This document shows, in pieces, positions 54,493 to 63,890 of a DNA stretch of 64,000 nt. This DNA is from an uncultured Prevotellaceae bacterium (GTDB lineage: Bacteria > Bacteroidota > Bacteroidia > Bacteroidales > Bacteroidaceae). The position numbers and the translations under genes are program-made. The number at the start of each line of letters is the position of its first letter. Within the stretch, counting starts at the first letter, position 1. Under the pieces are notes generated by a model. The model was not told where the DNA came from and did not search any database. It was given only the letters and a program-made list of their open reading frames with translations. The DNA lies in the NCBI GenBank assembly GCA_902800185.1, contig CADCDK010000028.1:1-64000 (forward strand), read 5' to 3'.

Positions 54493-55740
54493 TCACTCGC
54501 ATAAAGCGATGCAGAGCTTGTCTTGGAACGCACGTGCGGCCCGACTGCTCATCACCCCTTGGTTGATGATGGCAAAGCAGAGCGGCCGTTTGTCAGCTGT
54601 GGTGCAGTAGCCTGCCAGTGAGATGATGCCCGTGACAGTTCCTGTCTTGGCGCGCACGTTGGCAAAGGCGGCAGTCTTGTCCATCCTGTTCTTCAGCGTT
54701 CCGTCCCATCCGGCGATGGGCAGTGCCGGTTGCAGGTGGCGGTAGATGTCCTGCTTCCGATAGGCATGGCGCAACAGGCGCACAAGCAGTTCGGGCGAGA
54801 TGTAGTTGTAGAGCGAAAGGCCCGAGCCGTCGGCAATGCGATAGTTGGAAGCATCCAAGCCTGTGTCCCCGATGAGCTGTTTGATGATGGCTGCCGACTG
54901 TTTCGCTGTGGCAGGATGATGTCCCGCCTCCGCTGCAAGCTGGTAGAACAGACATTCGGCAAACAGATTGTCGCTGTCTTTCATCATCTTCAGCAGAATC
55001 TGGTCGATGCTGTGCGTGCGTACGCATATAATGCTCCTTGTATCCTTTGCCTTTCCTAAGCTCTCTGACTTCTCCGTCAACACCCCTTTGATACCAGCGG
55101 CAACGAGTTCCTTGGCAAAAGCCTCTATGAACTGATCCTTACGGTTGTACACGAGAGGCGATAACACGGGGTTGTCATCGTCCCAGCACCAGCCTTCGCC
55201 CAACAGGTCTGCGTTTTTCATGCTGCGGTCGGCACAGACAAAGCCGGTGATAGAATCTACTCCCAACGCCTTGACACTCTCCACAAAGAATCTCATGTCG
55301 TCCAGGTCGAAGAGAGGGTCCATGCCGCCCACGCAGACAAGGTTGCCGTTGAGAACCCGTCCTTCCACCGTTCCTGTGTAGCAGAGCTTGGTTCTCAGCA
55401 TGTAGTCTGTTCCCAACTTGTCGAGTGCCGTGATGGCGGTCACGAGTTTCATGGTGGAGGCGGGGCGCATGGTCTGTCGTGCTCCCCGCGTATAGACTGC
55501 CGAATCGCCCTTGAGGTCCCAGACCAGGATTCCCACCTGCGAGGTGTTGAACATCTCTCCTGTGAGCAGACTGTCAATGGTCTGTCGCATGCGTTGTTCC
55601 CAGGGAATGCGCAGTGTGTCGGTTTGTACGGAGCCGTTGACTTCCGTCTGGGCATGAACGCCCAGCAGGACTGTCAATAATAGGAGTGTTCCTCCCCAGC
55701 GTTTGGGCAGTATTTCGAAAAAAGAATGGAATTTGTTCAT
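54493..55740 (-). CDS. dacB: D-alanyl-D-alanine carboxypeptidase/endopeptidase (PBP4)
   Basis: Start at MNKFHSFFEILPKRWGG (ATG 55740, 415 aa). The penicillin-binding motifs are S95-T-M-K, SDN (KDSDNLFAE) and KTG (RAKTGTVTG), in the order and spacing of the S13 family. A hydrophobic N-terminal segment (GTLLLLTVLLGVHA) directs it to the periplasm, where it trims peptidoglycan cross-links. At 415 aa it is shorter than E. coli DacB, typical of the Bacteroidetes enzymes. Confidence 0.9.
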   Translation of the reverse strand: MNKFHSFFEILPKRWGGTLLLLTVLLGVHAQTEVNGSVQTDTLRIPWEQRMRQTIDSLLTGEMFNTSQVGILVWDLKGDSAVYTRGARQTMRPASTMKLVTAITALDKLGTDYMLRTKLCYTGTVEGRVLNGNLVCVGGMDPLFDLDDMRFFVESVKALGVDSITGFVCADRSMKNADLLGEGWCWDDDNPVLSPLVYNRKDQFIEAFAKELVAAGIKGVLTEKSESLGKAKDTRSIICVRTHSIDQILLKMMKDSDNLFAECLFYQLAAEAGHHPATAKQSAAIIKQLIGDTGLDASNYRIADGSGLSLYNYISPELLVRLLRHAYRKQDIYRHLQPALPIAGWDGTLKNRMDKTAAFANVRAKTGTVTGIISLAGYCTTADKRPLCFAIINQGVMSSRAARAFQDKLCIALCE

Positions 55741-55748
55741 ATTGTTTG

Positions 55749-55756
55749 CAAAATTA
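55749..55756 (-). promoter_or_regulatory. -7 promoter box of dacB
   Basis: The minus strand reads TAATTTTG just upstream of ATG 55740, matching TAnnTTTG. Confidence 0.5.
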
Positions 55757-55907
55757 CGAAAAAATGAGTGCAATGCAAAAGAAAAGACAAATTCTTTTCA
55801 TTGCCGAATGTCAGGAGTTTCCTTGAGCAAAGCGAAAAACTTCGCCATCTTTGATGGCAATGTTACGAAAAAAACGGTAATCTGACTCCCAAGTGCTGAA
55901 TTATTTG

Positions 55908-55915
55908 TACCTTTG
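55908..55915 (+). promoter_or_regulatory. -7 promoter box of nadB
   Basis: TACCTTTG lies 34 bases upstream of ATG 55949 and overlaps the first codon of the longer open frame (55913), so it decides the start. Confidence 0.65.
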
Positions 55916-55948
55916 CAGGCGAAAAGTTACTCTTTTGAGTTTGACGGT

Positions 55949-57535
55949 ATGGTTTATAAGTATGATTTCCTTGTGATAGGAGCCGGTGTAGCGGGAATGA
56001 GCTATGCCCTGAAAGTGGCACGTGCCAAGAAGGGACGTGTGTGTATGATTTGCAAGACCAGCCTCGACGAGGCGAACACGTCGTTTGCGCAGGGCGGCGT
56101 GGCAAGCGTGACCAATCTGGAGCTTGACAACTTCGAGAAGCACATTGAGGACACGATGATTGCCGGCGACTATATCTCCGACCGCGCGGCGGTGGAGCAG
56201 GTCGTGAAGAATGCCCCCGAGCAGATCCGTGAGCTGGTGCAGTGGGGCGTGAACTTCGACCGCAAGGAAGACGGGAACTTCGATCTGCACCGTGAGGGCG
56301 GGCACTCCGAGTTCCGCATCCTGCATCATGCCGACGACACTGGAGCCGAGATCCAACGAGGACTGATGGCTGCCGTGCGAGCTTGTCCCGACATTGACAT
56401 CAAGGAAAACCACTTCGCCGTCGAAATCATCACACAGCATCATCTCGGTGCCCGCGTCACACGCCGTACACCTTATATCAATTGCTACGGCGCCTACGTA
56501 CTGAACCCGGAGACAGAGAAGGTGGACACCTACCTGTCGAAGATCACCGTGATGTGTACGGGCGGTTGTGGTGCCGTCTATCAGACCACTACCAACCCTG
56601 TGATTGCCACGGGCGACGGTGAGGCGATGGTCTATCGTGCCAAGGGAACGGTGCAGGACATGGAGTTCGTGCAGTTCCACCCGACGGCACTCTACCATCA
56701 GGGAGAGACCCATCCTGCCTTTCTTATCACCGAGGCAATGCGCGGCTACGGCGGCATCCTGAAATTGCCCAATGGCGAGACGTTCATGGAGAAATACGAC
56801 GAGCGTCTCAGTCTGGCGCCGCGCGATATTGTCGCCCGTGCCATCGACAAGGAGATGAAGCTGCACGGTATCGACCACGTCTGTCTCGACGTGACGCACA
56901 AGGATCCCGAAGAGACCCGCCGCCACTTCCCCAATATCTATCAGAAGTGCCTTTCCATCGGCATCGACATCACCACCGACTATATCCCCGTGCGCCCCGC
57001 TGCCCATTACATGTGCGGTGGCATCAAGGTTGACCTCAACGGCTGTTCATCCATTGAGCGCCTGTATGCCGTCGGCGAGTGCTCCTGCACAGGTCTGCAT
57101 GGCGGCAACCGACTGGCATCGAACTCACTCATCGAGGCAGTGGTCTATGCTGACTCGGCAGCCCGCCATTCATTAGAGCATATCGACCTCTATGACTTCA
57201 ACGAGAAGGTGCCCGAGTGGAACGACGAGGGAACGATGACCAACGAGGAGAAGGTGCTCATCACACAGAGTGTGAAGGAAGTGGGCGAGATCATGTCCAA
57301 CTACGTGGGTATCGTCCGTTCAGACCTTCGTCTGCGACGTGCCTGGCACCGACTCGACATCCTCTATGAAGAGACCGAGAACCTCTTCAAGCGTGTGAAA
57401 GCAAGCAGGGACATCTGTGAGCTGCGCAACCTCATCAACACCGCTTATCTCATCACCCGCTTCGCCATCGAGCGCAAGGAGTGCCGAGGCCTCCACTTCA
57501 CCGTGGACTACCCCGTGCATGCCTACGACAAATAA
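55949..57535 (+). CDS. nadB: L-aspartate oxidase
   Basis: The 528-aa flavoprotein starts MVYKYDFLVIGAGVAGMSYA (dinucleotide fold GxGxxG) and has NTSFAQGGVAS, HREGGHSEFRILH, RPAAHYMCGGIKVD and GLHGGNRLASNSLIEAV, the NadB/succinate dehydrogenase flavoprotein family pattern. It oxidises L-aspartate to iminoaspartate in NAD synthesis; in anaerobes fumarate is the likely acceptor. nadA and nadC are not adjacent. The dispersed repeat lies right behind it. Confidence 0.93.
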   Translation: MVYKYDFLVIGAGVAGMSYALKVARAKKGRVCMICKTSLDEANTSFAQGGVASVTNLELDNFEKHIEDTMIAGDYISDRAAVEQVVKNAPEQIRELVQWGVNFDRKEDGNFDLHREGGHSEFRILHHADDTGAEIQRGLMAAVRACPDIDIKENHFAVEIITQHHLGARVTRRTPYINCYGAYVLNPETEKVDTYLSKITVMCTGGCGAVYQTTTNPVIATGDGEAMVYRAKGTVQDMEFVQFHPTALYHQGETHPAFLITEAMRGYGGILKLPNGETFMEKYDERLSLAPRDIVARAIDKEMKLHGIDHVCLDVTHKDPEETRRHFPNIYQKCLSIGIDITTDYIPVRPAAHYMCGGIKVDLNGCSSIERLYAVGECSCTGLHGGNRLASNSLIEAVVYADSAARHSLEHIDLYDFNEKVPEWNDEGTMTNEEKVLITQSVKEVGEIMSNYVGIVRSDLRLRRAWHRLDILYEETENLFKRVKASRDICELRNLINTAYLITRFAIERKECRGLHFTVDYPVHAYDK

Positions 57536-57559
57536 ATGGTTAAGAAAACTTTACAAGTA

Positions 57560-57681
57560 GCAACGCAGGGCCCCTTTCCTTACATTCCGATGCAAAACTC
57601 AGGTTTTTCTTTGCAAAAAGTCAGTACCAAGTGGGTTGGTACTGACAGTTCCAAGTTTTCAACACTTGCTGGTACTGAGAA
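57560..57681. repeat. Dispersed intergenic repeat, copy 2
   Basis: This is the partner of 9609-9731. Its hairpin is GTCAGTACCAA-GTGGG-TTGGTACTGAC (57620-57630, 57636-57646), 11 bp here. It lies between nadB and the next minus-strand gene. The flanking sequence is unrelated to that of copy 1. Confidence 0.75.
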
Positions 57682-57733
57682 AGCGATGACTAAAAGTAGT
57701 TAACCAAAAGCGTGACTACACTCTAAAACTGCA

Positions 57734-58435
57734 TCATTTCAGCTTGTGTTTATTTACAACCGAAGTTTCAAATTTTATGGACTTAACAATATTTGAAAAG
57801 GGATAATCCTTAGGAGGCATAAGTTTTGACTCACTCATTATTCCAATGTTTACAATGGGTGGACAATGGTATTCATTTAATAATTCATTCCAATCCTTAA
57901 CAACCTTGCTCCTGATTATACATGTGTCCAGGTCTTCGACATTCATGAACCGGGATTTCCCCTGTGGCAGAAATGGGACGAGATCAACAGGTTGATCAGA
58001 GATCATGATACTTTCGATGCGATCTATTTTATATTTTGCCGATAATTGAGCAAATACATCCTTTGTGGTGTTCCATTCTTGCTCTTTTGTTATTTCAAAG
58101 AAATTATTCTCATATAATATAGGCTTACTACTTAATGCAAGGGTATCATATTTTTCCGATTCGTCGATGATCATGCGAAGATACATATGTTCAAATAATA
58201 CGCTTCTAACGGTATTACCACTTATCCCTACCACCCATCTGGCTTGTGACTCAGCTTTACCATCTGATAAGTAGTATTCGTATGTATAATCACCAAATTG
58301 CTGGAAAGAGTCTTCTATGAAAGCACTACACAGCAGCGTGTCATTTGCCGGCTTGCTCTTTTCATGATATCTACATTCGGTCATCATAAAAGAGCATATA
58401 AAAAAGAATATAAATACAAAGGTAATTCGTCTCAT
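57734..58435 (-). CDS. Hypothetical exported protein, possible lipoprotein
   Basis: The 233-aa product begins MRRITFVFIFFFICSFMMTE and then Cys, a hydrophobic leader with a weak lipobox. The body (DSFQQFGDYTYEYYLSDGKA..., YCPPIVNIGIMSESKLMPP) belongs to no family I know. It follows the other probable lipoprotein after 19 bases, so both are likely in one transcript. Confidence 0.55.
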   Translation of the reverse strand: MRRITFVFIFFFICSFMMTECRYHEKSKPANDTLLCSAFIEDSFQQFGDYTYEYYLSDGKAESQARWVVGISGNTVRSVLFEHMYLRMIIDESEKYDTLALSSKPILYENNFFEITKEQEWNTTKDVFAQLSAKYKIDRIESIMISDQPVDLVPFLPQGKSRFMNVEDLDTCIIRSKVVKDWNELLNEYHCPPIVNIGIMSESKLMPPKDYPFSNIVKSIKFETSVVNKHKLK

Positions 58436-58454
58436 AGTGAAAAACATGTTATTT

Positions 58455-59063
58455 TTACATTATATCCCAATCTTTCTTGATAAACAATATTGTATCACTT
58501 TTTTCAAATCTTAATTTGGCTGGTCTAAAATTGCTGTGTGATGCATCTTGACTGACAAAGATGTATTTAAACTCCACCGATGGTATGATGAAGTCAAGCG
58601 GTGTCTCATAATCACAGCCTAAAGAATCAAGTTGATTGCCAAACAATACGATTTCTACTCTTGCCCGACAACCTGGAGGAATTAAGAATCTTTGTTTACA
58701 GTCCAGCAATGACATTTTATTGCCATCAACCCGTGTCAACCCACAATTTCCTAAAACTTCCTTGTCCTTTATTTTGACAGCAATGGCAGATTTAAATGCT
58801 GATGGATGATATATGGAACCATTCAAAGGCATGAATACGGTATCTGAAGTGTTGTTATTAACAAACATACCGAATGACAATTCTTTCCCAACGCTCGGAA
58901 TGGTTTTTGTCACTCCATATAGTTCAGCTGTGCATATAGTGTCGGATTCATTAGCCTTATTCTTTTCACAATTACAACAGGAAGTATAAGTTGCCAATAA
59001 AAAGAAAAAGATACAACTTAAAGTATAATGGTTTATCGTCTTGTTTGGAGTGTTATTTTGCAT
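58455..59063 (-). CDS. Hypothetical lipoprotein
   Basis: The 202-aa protein has a leader ending FFFLLATYTSCC, a fair lipobox. The mature part has a beta-rich look (GKELSFGMFVNNNTSDTVFM, RVEIVLFGNQLDS, VEFKYIFVSQDA) that could be an Ig-like fold. A -7 box (TATCTTTG, minus strand, 59098-59105) lies just upstream, so this may begin its own transcript. Confidence 0.6.
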   Translation of the reverse strand: MQNNTPNKTINHYTLSCIFFFLLATYTSCCNCEKNKANESDTICTAELYGVTKTIPSVGKELSFGMFVNNNTSDTVFMPLNGSIYHPSAFKSAIAVKIKDKEVLGNCGLTRVDGNKMSLLDCKQRFLIPPGCRARVEIVLFGNQLDSLGCDYETPLDFIIPSVEFKYIFVSQDASHSNFRPAKLRFEKSDTILFIKKDWDIM

Positions 59064-59097
59064 AAGTTCAACAAATTTGCATTAAGTTTTCTTACTG

Positions 59098-59105
59098 CAA
59101 AGATA
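59098..59105 (-). promoter_or_regulatory. -7 promoter box of the lipoprotein pair
   Basis: The minus strand reads TATCTTTG, 34 bases upstream of ATG 59063, matching TAnnTTTG. Confidence 0.55.
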
Positions 59106-59147
59106 CACCAACAAAAGCAAACACGGAAAAAATTGGGGAAGAAAAAA

Positions 59148-59291
59148 CTAATCAAAAACTAATCTCCGGAATTCCCTTTGTTTAAAGGGCATCCCAGAGA
59201 TTGTGACTTTTGAAAAGACAGACTTCAACTGTTCTCGTGACAGAGTTGAAAAACTTTCTCCTTCTGTCTTTAACAATTTCATTTTCTTCAT
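59148..59291 (-). CDS. Small 47-aa peptide gene
   Basis: The frame ATG 59291 to TAG 59148 encodes MKKMKLLKTEGESFSTLSRE and a basic C-terminus ending FRRLVFD. The head (MKKxKL...LSxEQLK) recalls leader peptides of Bacteroidales ribosomal natural-product precursors, but there is no GG motif and only one glycine-containing core segment (ISGMP). It sits in the gap between the barrel protein and the lipoproteins. It may be real or chance. Confidence 0.4.
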   Translation of the reverse strand: MKKMKLLKTEGESFSTLSREQLKSVFSKVTISGMPFKQREFRRLVFD

Positions 59292-59357
59292 TCTTATAAA
59301 TTTTTAATTTGACATTACCCCCAAGATGCTTACTGCAGATCACACATGCGGGGGATT

Positions 59358-62216
59358 TTATTTCGTAATGGAATCAAAACGATAGCCTATACTTACCATG
59401 ATGTAATTGGGAGGTCTATTGTAGATTGTTTCTACTTGCCCCTGACCATTTACGACATATTTCCTGTTAGAGATTTGGTGGAATAAATCATTTCCTATGA
59501 TTTTAATCACGATTTTCTCTTTTAAGAGCAATTTGGAAATAGTAACGTCAGCAATGCATGAACTCTGATTCATATAGTTTGCCGAATATCCATGCCATCT
59601 ATAATACTTGATGGATGGAGAAAAGCTTATCTTCCATGGTAACTGACAGTTTACCACGCATCCGTAGCTGTCTCCATACATGTTCAAACATGTCGTTTCA
59701 CCCTCAATATTATTGAGCCTTCTCCATTCTAATTTGCCAAAGAGATTTATGCGTAGTCCTCTTCGGTGATAAGTGAGTTTAATGGTTCCGTCCAAAAGAT
59801 GATTTTTAACAGTCTGAGTATGTTCATCTTTTTCATCTTTAGTACTAATGATATCTTTATTATTAACTAATAAATATTTTGTGTTTACTTCCCATGACAA
59901 TGTCTGTTGCTTTCCGAAACTACTTCCAGCCGCAAATGATATTTTCCCGTTCCAATTTCCACTGATGTTATATGGCTTATAAATATATGTGCCATTAAGC
60001 GTGTTCAGATGAACGGCATTCGCGATCTTACTCTCCTCTATGTTGATGTCCGCGGATGCATTGAAAAACGCTTGATGTGGTTGTCTATGAATTCCTTGCT
60101 CCACATGGAATACATGGGAACGGCATTTATGTAATTGGGGATTTCCTTCATAGATTACAAGCGGATTTGATGCATCCGTTATATGAATGGTCTTTAATAA
60201 ATCGGGAGTTTTTATTAAACATGTATATCTTACAAACAGGTTGTCAGTTTTGTTGAATTTATATGAGAGGGACATCTCGGGTGCCATATAGGTATAGGTG
60301 CGTTTCGCAATGGTGTCTGTCATTTCCCTCTTATATCGTAAATTGTCATGACGGTAATATATGGGTAAATGTATCCGGGCAACGAGCTTGTCTGATTTAT
60401 ATTCTATGCTGTATCTCCAAGACTGCTCGCATAGCCTGTTCCTGCTATGGTAACTGTTTTGCCAGTCAAATTCGAGAACCCTGTCATCTGCAACCGAAGG
60501 TAATATTGAAAGTAGAGATTCGCTGGCGAAGATAGAATCTTCAAAGAAATACACATCAGAATGCTTCCTACTGACTCTTTTCCAAATGGAATATTTCAGA
60601 GAATGCTTCCATTGCCCGTTCAGATTGACAGTGTATGATAAGGAACCGCGGTAGTTGTTTTTCAAGTCTGGAGTATATTCCTTTCGTTGGGTGTATTTCT
60701 CTTCTATGGAGGTATTATGGTAATTCGTTATATACGACTTGTCAGCATGATTATGTTCAAAGGTTCTCATAGCCTCTACCGATGCATCCAAATGATCACC
60801 CCAAGGAAACTTGTAGGCTAAGTCAGCCGTGCTCCATATAAGCGAGTAGTATGATCTGGTAGAAAAACGATTCTTCTTACAGTTAATGAATGTGGCATTA
60901 TATTCAGAATCAGGATATGCGTCTATAGCTTCATCAAAAGTGACATTCGATTCCGGAGAAATAAATTGCACACCAACGTTCTGAGTATGACCAGTATTTT
61001 TCATATAATCCCATCCTGCAGACAGGTTGACAAACACGGGCTTCTTCATAGTCCAGCTGTCATTGATGGAAAAGAAGAGATACTTTCCTTTCCCATTTTT
61101 CCGAGAAAGATTATACATGTCATCCGCAGACAGGAATACTCGTTCAGAAGTTCTTTCTTCTATGTTGTCCTTATAGCCAATGAAATAGGCTGACAAGTCA
61201 TTACTAATAGTTTCGTTTTTGTTATCCCAGTGGATGTCTATACCCCCGGTTTGGTTTGTTGTCTCCCCATATTCGGTTTTCTGGGGATTCCAATCTCCAG
61301 AAGACGACGGACTTATTTTTTGCTCATTGATGTTGTTAATGCCAAAGTATGAAGAAACGCGTGTCCGTATCATATTCTTAAGAAGGAAATTCCTATCCAG
61401 ATAATGTTTGTGTCCTCCTCCTGCTATTTCGCTATTAAAAATATGCCCATGCGAATAATTCTTTTTTAATTCCAGGTCCATAACCAACCTTTCCATATTC
61501 CTTTCTCCGTAATATAGCTCCTTGTCAGTTCCGCGATGATAAAATGCCACTTTGTTTATAGAGTAATAGGGTAGATTCTCTATCACAGCTTTTGGATTCT
61601 TTTTATAGAAATTTTTTCCGTTGACGAGAATCTCCTCAACCTTGTGATTATTTCTATATATTTCCCCATTCGTTGTTAGAGTTACTCCCGGTAATTGTTC
61701 TATTAGGGCATCTAACATAGAGCCGTATGGAACGCTGAACGCATCAGCGTTATATACAATAGTGTCTCCTTTAACAACCATTTTGATTTTGGTAGCCTTG
61801 ACTTCAACTTCTTCTAGCTCTATGCTTTGCTCGGTTGTCGGTTTTCTTTTCAGATAATGATAGGGGACATCAAAATATGTATTTCTCTTTACATGCTTTA
61901 TCTCAAATCTGATGCATTGCGAATAGTAGTTAGGATGCTCCGCCTTGATAATATAGACAGCGGGCTTGGCAGGGATGTCAAACTTGTAGTAAGCATCAAG
62001 ATTGATACTTCCTTCATTATAATAGTTTACATGCATAGAGTCAACAAATATGCTATCCTCTGTCATCAATGTTATATAGACATCTCGTATGGCTGATTTT
62101 GTAAATGCGTCTTTTACATGCCCCCATAGTTCAATGGTGCGCTCCGTCTCTTTGCATTCTCCCTGTATGCTAATAGACAAAATGGCTAATATAATACAAA
62201 TACGCAGCATATACAT
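59358..62216 (-). CDS. Outer-membrane beta-barrel protein with CarboxypepD_reg and plug-like domains
   Basis: I start at MYMLRICIILAILSISIQG (ATG 62216, 952 aa; ATG 62210 equally possible), since the longer frame overlaps the glycosyltransferase gene. After the signal peptide come a carboxypeptidase-regulatory-like beta-sandwich (~25-130), a TonB-plug-like region (GDTIVYNADAFSVPYGSMLD, EQLPGVTLTTNGEIYRNNHK, EEILVNGKNFY; ~150-230) and a long OMP_b-brl_3-type barrel to the C-terminus (VSIGYRFDSI). Such proteins are TonB-receptor relatives of unknown substrate. It is in one run with the TlpA-like and glycosyltransferase genes. Confidence 0.8.
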   Translation of the reverse strand: MYMLRICIILAILSISIQGECKETERTIELWGHVKDAFTKSAIRDVYITLMTEDSIFVDSMHVNYYNEGSINLDAYYKFDIPAKPAVYIIKAEHPNYYSQCIRFEIKHVKRNTYFDVPYHYLKRKPTTEQSIELEEVEVKATKIKMVVKGDTIVYNADAFSVPYGSMLDALIEQLPGVTLTTNGEIYRNNHKVEEILVNGKNFYKKNPKAVIENLPYYSINKVAFYHRGTDKELYYGERNMERLVMDLELKKNYSHGHIFNSEIAGGGHKHYLDRNFLLKNMIRTRVSSYFGINNINEQKISPSSSGDWNPQKTEYGETTNQTGGIDIHWDNKNETISNDLSAYFIGYKDNIEERTSERVFLSADDMYNLSRKNGKGKYLFFSINDSWTMKKPVFVNLSAGWDYMKNTGHTQNVGVQFISPESNVTFDEAIDAYPDSEYNATFINCKKNRFSTRSYYSLIWSTADLAYKFPWGDHLDASVEAMRTFEHNHADKSYITNYHNTSIEEKYTQRKEYTPDLKNNYRGSLSYTVNLNGQWKHSLKYSIWKRVSRKHSDVYFFEDSIFASESLLSILPSVADDRVLEFDWQNSYHSRNRLCEQSWRYSIEYKSDKLVARIHLPIYYRHDNLRYKREMTDTIAKRTYTYMAPEMSLSYKFNKTDNLFVRYTCLIKTPDLLKTIHITDASNPLVIYEGNPQLHKCRSHVFHVEQGIHRQPHQAFFNASADINIEESKIANAVHLNTLNGTYIYKPYNISGNWNGKISFAAGSSFGKQQTLSWEVNTKYLLVNNKDIISTKDEKDEHTQTVKNHLLDGTIKLTYHRRGLRINLFGKLEWRRLNNIEGETTCLNMYGDSYGCVVNCQLPWKISFSPSIKYYRWHGYSANYMNQSSCIADVTISKLLLKEKIVIKIIGNDLFHQISNRKYVVNGQGQVETIYNRPPNYIMVSIGYRFDSITK

Positions 62217-62224
62217 TTGTCTTA

Positions 62225-62733
62225 TTATATTTCTTGATAAATGATCCATGACCCCCAAACTCCATTAAGACCATATGATTCCATAGGTGTTTGAAACTTT
62301 ATTTTCTTTATAACATCAGAGTCCATAAAACAATTATATATTATTGTAAATTGCATACCATTGAACTTTTCTAACCAAAACAGATTTTCTTTGATTTGGA
62401 TTGCCGTTTCAAACCAACTTACACCTCCGGAAAGGATGTCTGCCTTTAGACTGTCAGCTTCTTCTATTCGTCGCATTATAAAATCGTCAGTATAAGCCTC
62501 TGTGAAGACATGGTCATCTTCACAGAAAACAAAGTAGGGAGAGTCATTTTGCCTTTCCTTGGCAACTATGCTGAGGAATGTCTTCCACAATCCAAACGCA
62601 CCAGTCTTATGCTGGATGGCAGGAACAATATGTATTTTAAACAATTGCTTATGGTAAAACTGTTTACATATGGATCTGCGGCGGTCTGTGCGATAACTCA
62701 GGTTTGATATATATATACTGCTATTTGCTTCAT
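62225..62733 (-). pseudogene. Glycosyltransferase (GT25-like), out of frame at a TA dinucleotide tract
   Basis: ATG 62733, preceded by AGGTG, opens MKQIAVYIYQT and stops. The frame that continues to 62225 reads NLSYRTDRRRSICKQF, VPAIQHKTGAFGLWKTFLSI, FCEDDHVFTEAYTDDF: an N-terminal R-R donor-site motif, then a metal-site DDH/EDD, as in the short GT25/LPS-type glycosyltransferases. The break is in the TA run at 62707-62717; losing one TA restores a single 168-aa frame. It begins 2 bases after the thioredoxin-like gene. It may be phase-variable, mutated or a sequencing error. Confidence 0.6.
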
Positions 62734-62735
62734 AA

Positions 62736-63842
62736 TCACCTAAATTTTAAATTCTTTTTCATATTCTGTACCCACTTTGGAAAATCTACATTTCCTTCTT
62801 TTTGAAATAAAATATTACCATCTTTATCCATCAAAATATATGATGGGAAAAACTTTATTTCCAAAAGTTTCGTTATAGAATGTCCGTTTATGAAATCATC
62901 TATTAGTGGTATTGTCATATGATTTTCTTTCCAAATCAGATTTGCCTTTTCACTTTTATCTTTCAAATCCTGACATACGCTCACAAAAGACAGCCAATCT
63001 GACTCATGCTCACATATCTCTAATAGCTGAGGGAGACTCTTAATGCAAGGGTTGCACCATGTTGCCCAACAGTCTATTAGGATGTATTTTTTTTCCTTGA
63101 ACAAATTAGATATAGCAGTCGTCACCAAAGGATTTGCTTTTATGGTGTCAGACAAAGCTTCTACTTTCACTGGTAGAAGGGTAATCGTTGTATAAGAGCT
63201 GTCAATGTCTTCAATTCTATAGTGCTGCTGATTAAGATAGACGGTATCACTTAGATGATAATCTCTTTTATAGAGTATTCCATTTTTCCTCTCGGTTCGG
63301 TGATACCCCTCTGGCCCACATGCTACAAACATTGGTTCTTTATTCGATAAAGCAAATGACAAAGTGTCACTTCCGACGATGGCCATTCTCAGTGGTCCAG
63401 ATGTCCTTGAGGGCCATATGGAAATATATTTTCTCAGGCTGTCTTTCGGTACAAAGTAATTGTGACACAAAAAGAACTCATCCTTGTTAGATTTGTTTTC
63501 AATTAGTGGAGACGAGTTTCTTTTGTTCGTCTTGTGTGGTTTCTCATAATAAGGAAAAGAGAAGACAGGGCAAGTATCACGCTGGTTCAATTCTTTCAGA
63601 CGATAGACTTTGACAAATTCCCCATCCTTGATGCTTCGGAAATTCCAACCTTTAGCTGCCTGAAAGTCTAAACTATCGGGGGTGATGCCATTATTGCTCC
63701 AGCCTTTTACATAATCACAAGAGTGAAAGACAATAAACTTGCAATCCCATAAATGTTGTGGTTTCAAAAGAGTGAGCTTGACAGATTGTCCACACGTTAA
63801 CAAAGGGAGTGCAAAGAGAATAACTATTATTTTTATTTTCAT
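62736..63842 (-). CDS. TlpA-like thioredoxin-fold protein, exported
   Basis: The 368-aa protein has a signal peptide (MKIKIIVILFALPLLTCGQS, possibly a lipoprotein at the Cys). The C-terminal ~140 residues are a thioredoxin/TlpA domain with the redox motif CWATWCNPC (W-C-x-x-C) and the cis-Pro region FFPSYILMDKDGN. The N-terminal ~210 residues are unknown and Cys-containing. It would act on disulfides in the periplasm. It is the first complete gene of the minus-strand cluster. Confidence 0.8.
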   Translation of the reverse strand: MKIKIIVILFALPLLTCGQSVKLTLLKPQHLWDCKFIVFHSCDYVKGWSNNGITPDSLDFQAAKGWNFRSIKDGEFVKVYRLKELNQRDTCPVFSFPYYEKPHKTNKRNSSPLIENKSNKDEFFLCHNYFVPKDSLRKYISIWPSRTSGPLRMAIVGSDTLSFALSNKEPMFVACGPEGYHRTERKNGILYKRDYHLSDTVYLNQQHYRIEDIDSSYTTITLLPVKVEALSDTIKANPLVTTAISNLFKEKKYILIDCWATWCNPCIKSLPQLLEICEHESDWLSFVSVCQDLKDKSEKANLIWKENHMTIPLIDDFINGHSITKLLEIKFFPSYILMDKDGNILFQKEGNVDFPKWVQNMKKNLKFR

Positions 63843-63890
63843 GATTATTTCAATAATAAGAATGGTAGTGGATCCTACTATTCTTTTACA

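Noticed and set aside
55913-55948. Upstream start of nadB
   Set aside because: It overlaps the -7 promoter box; the flavin-binding motif begins right after ATG 55949.
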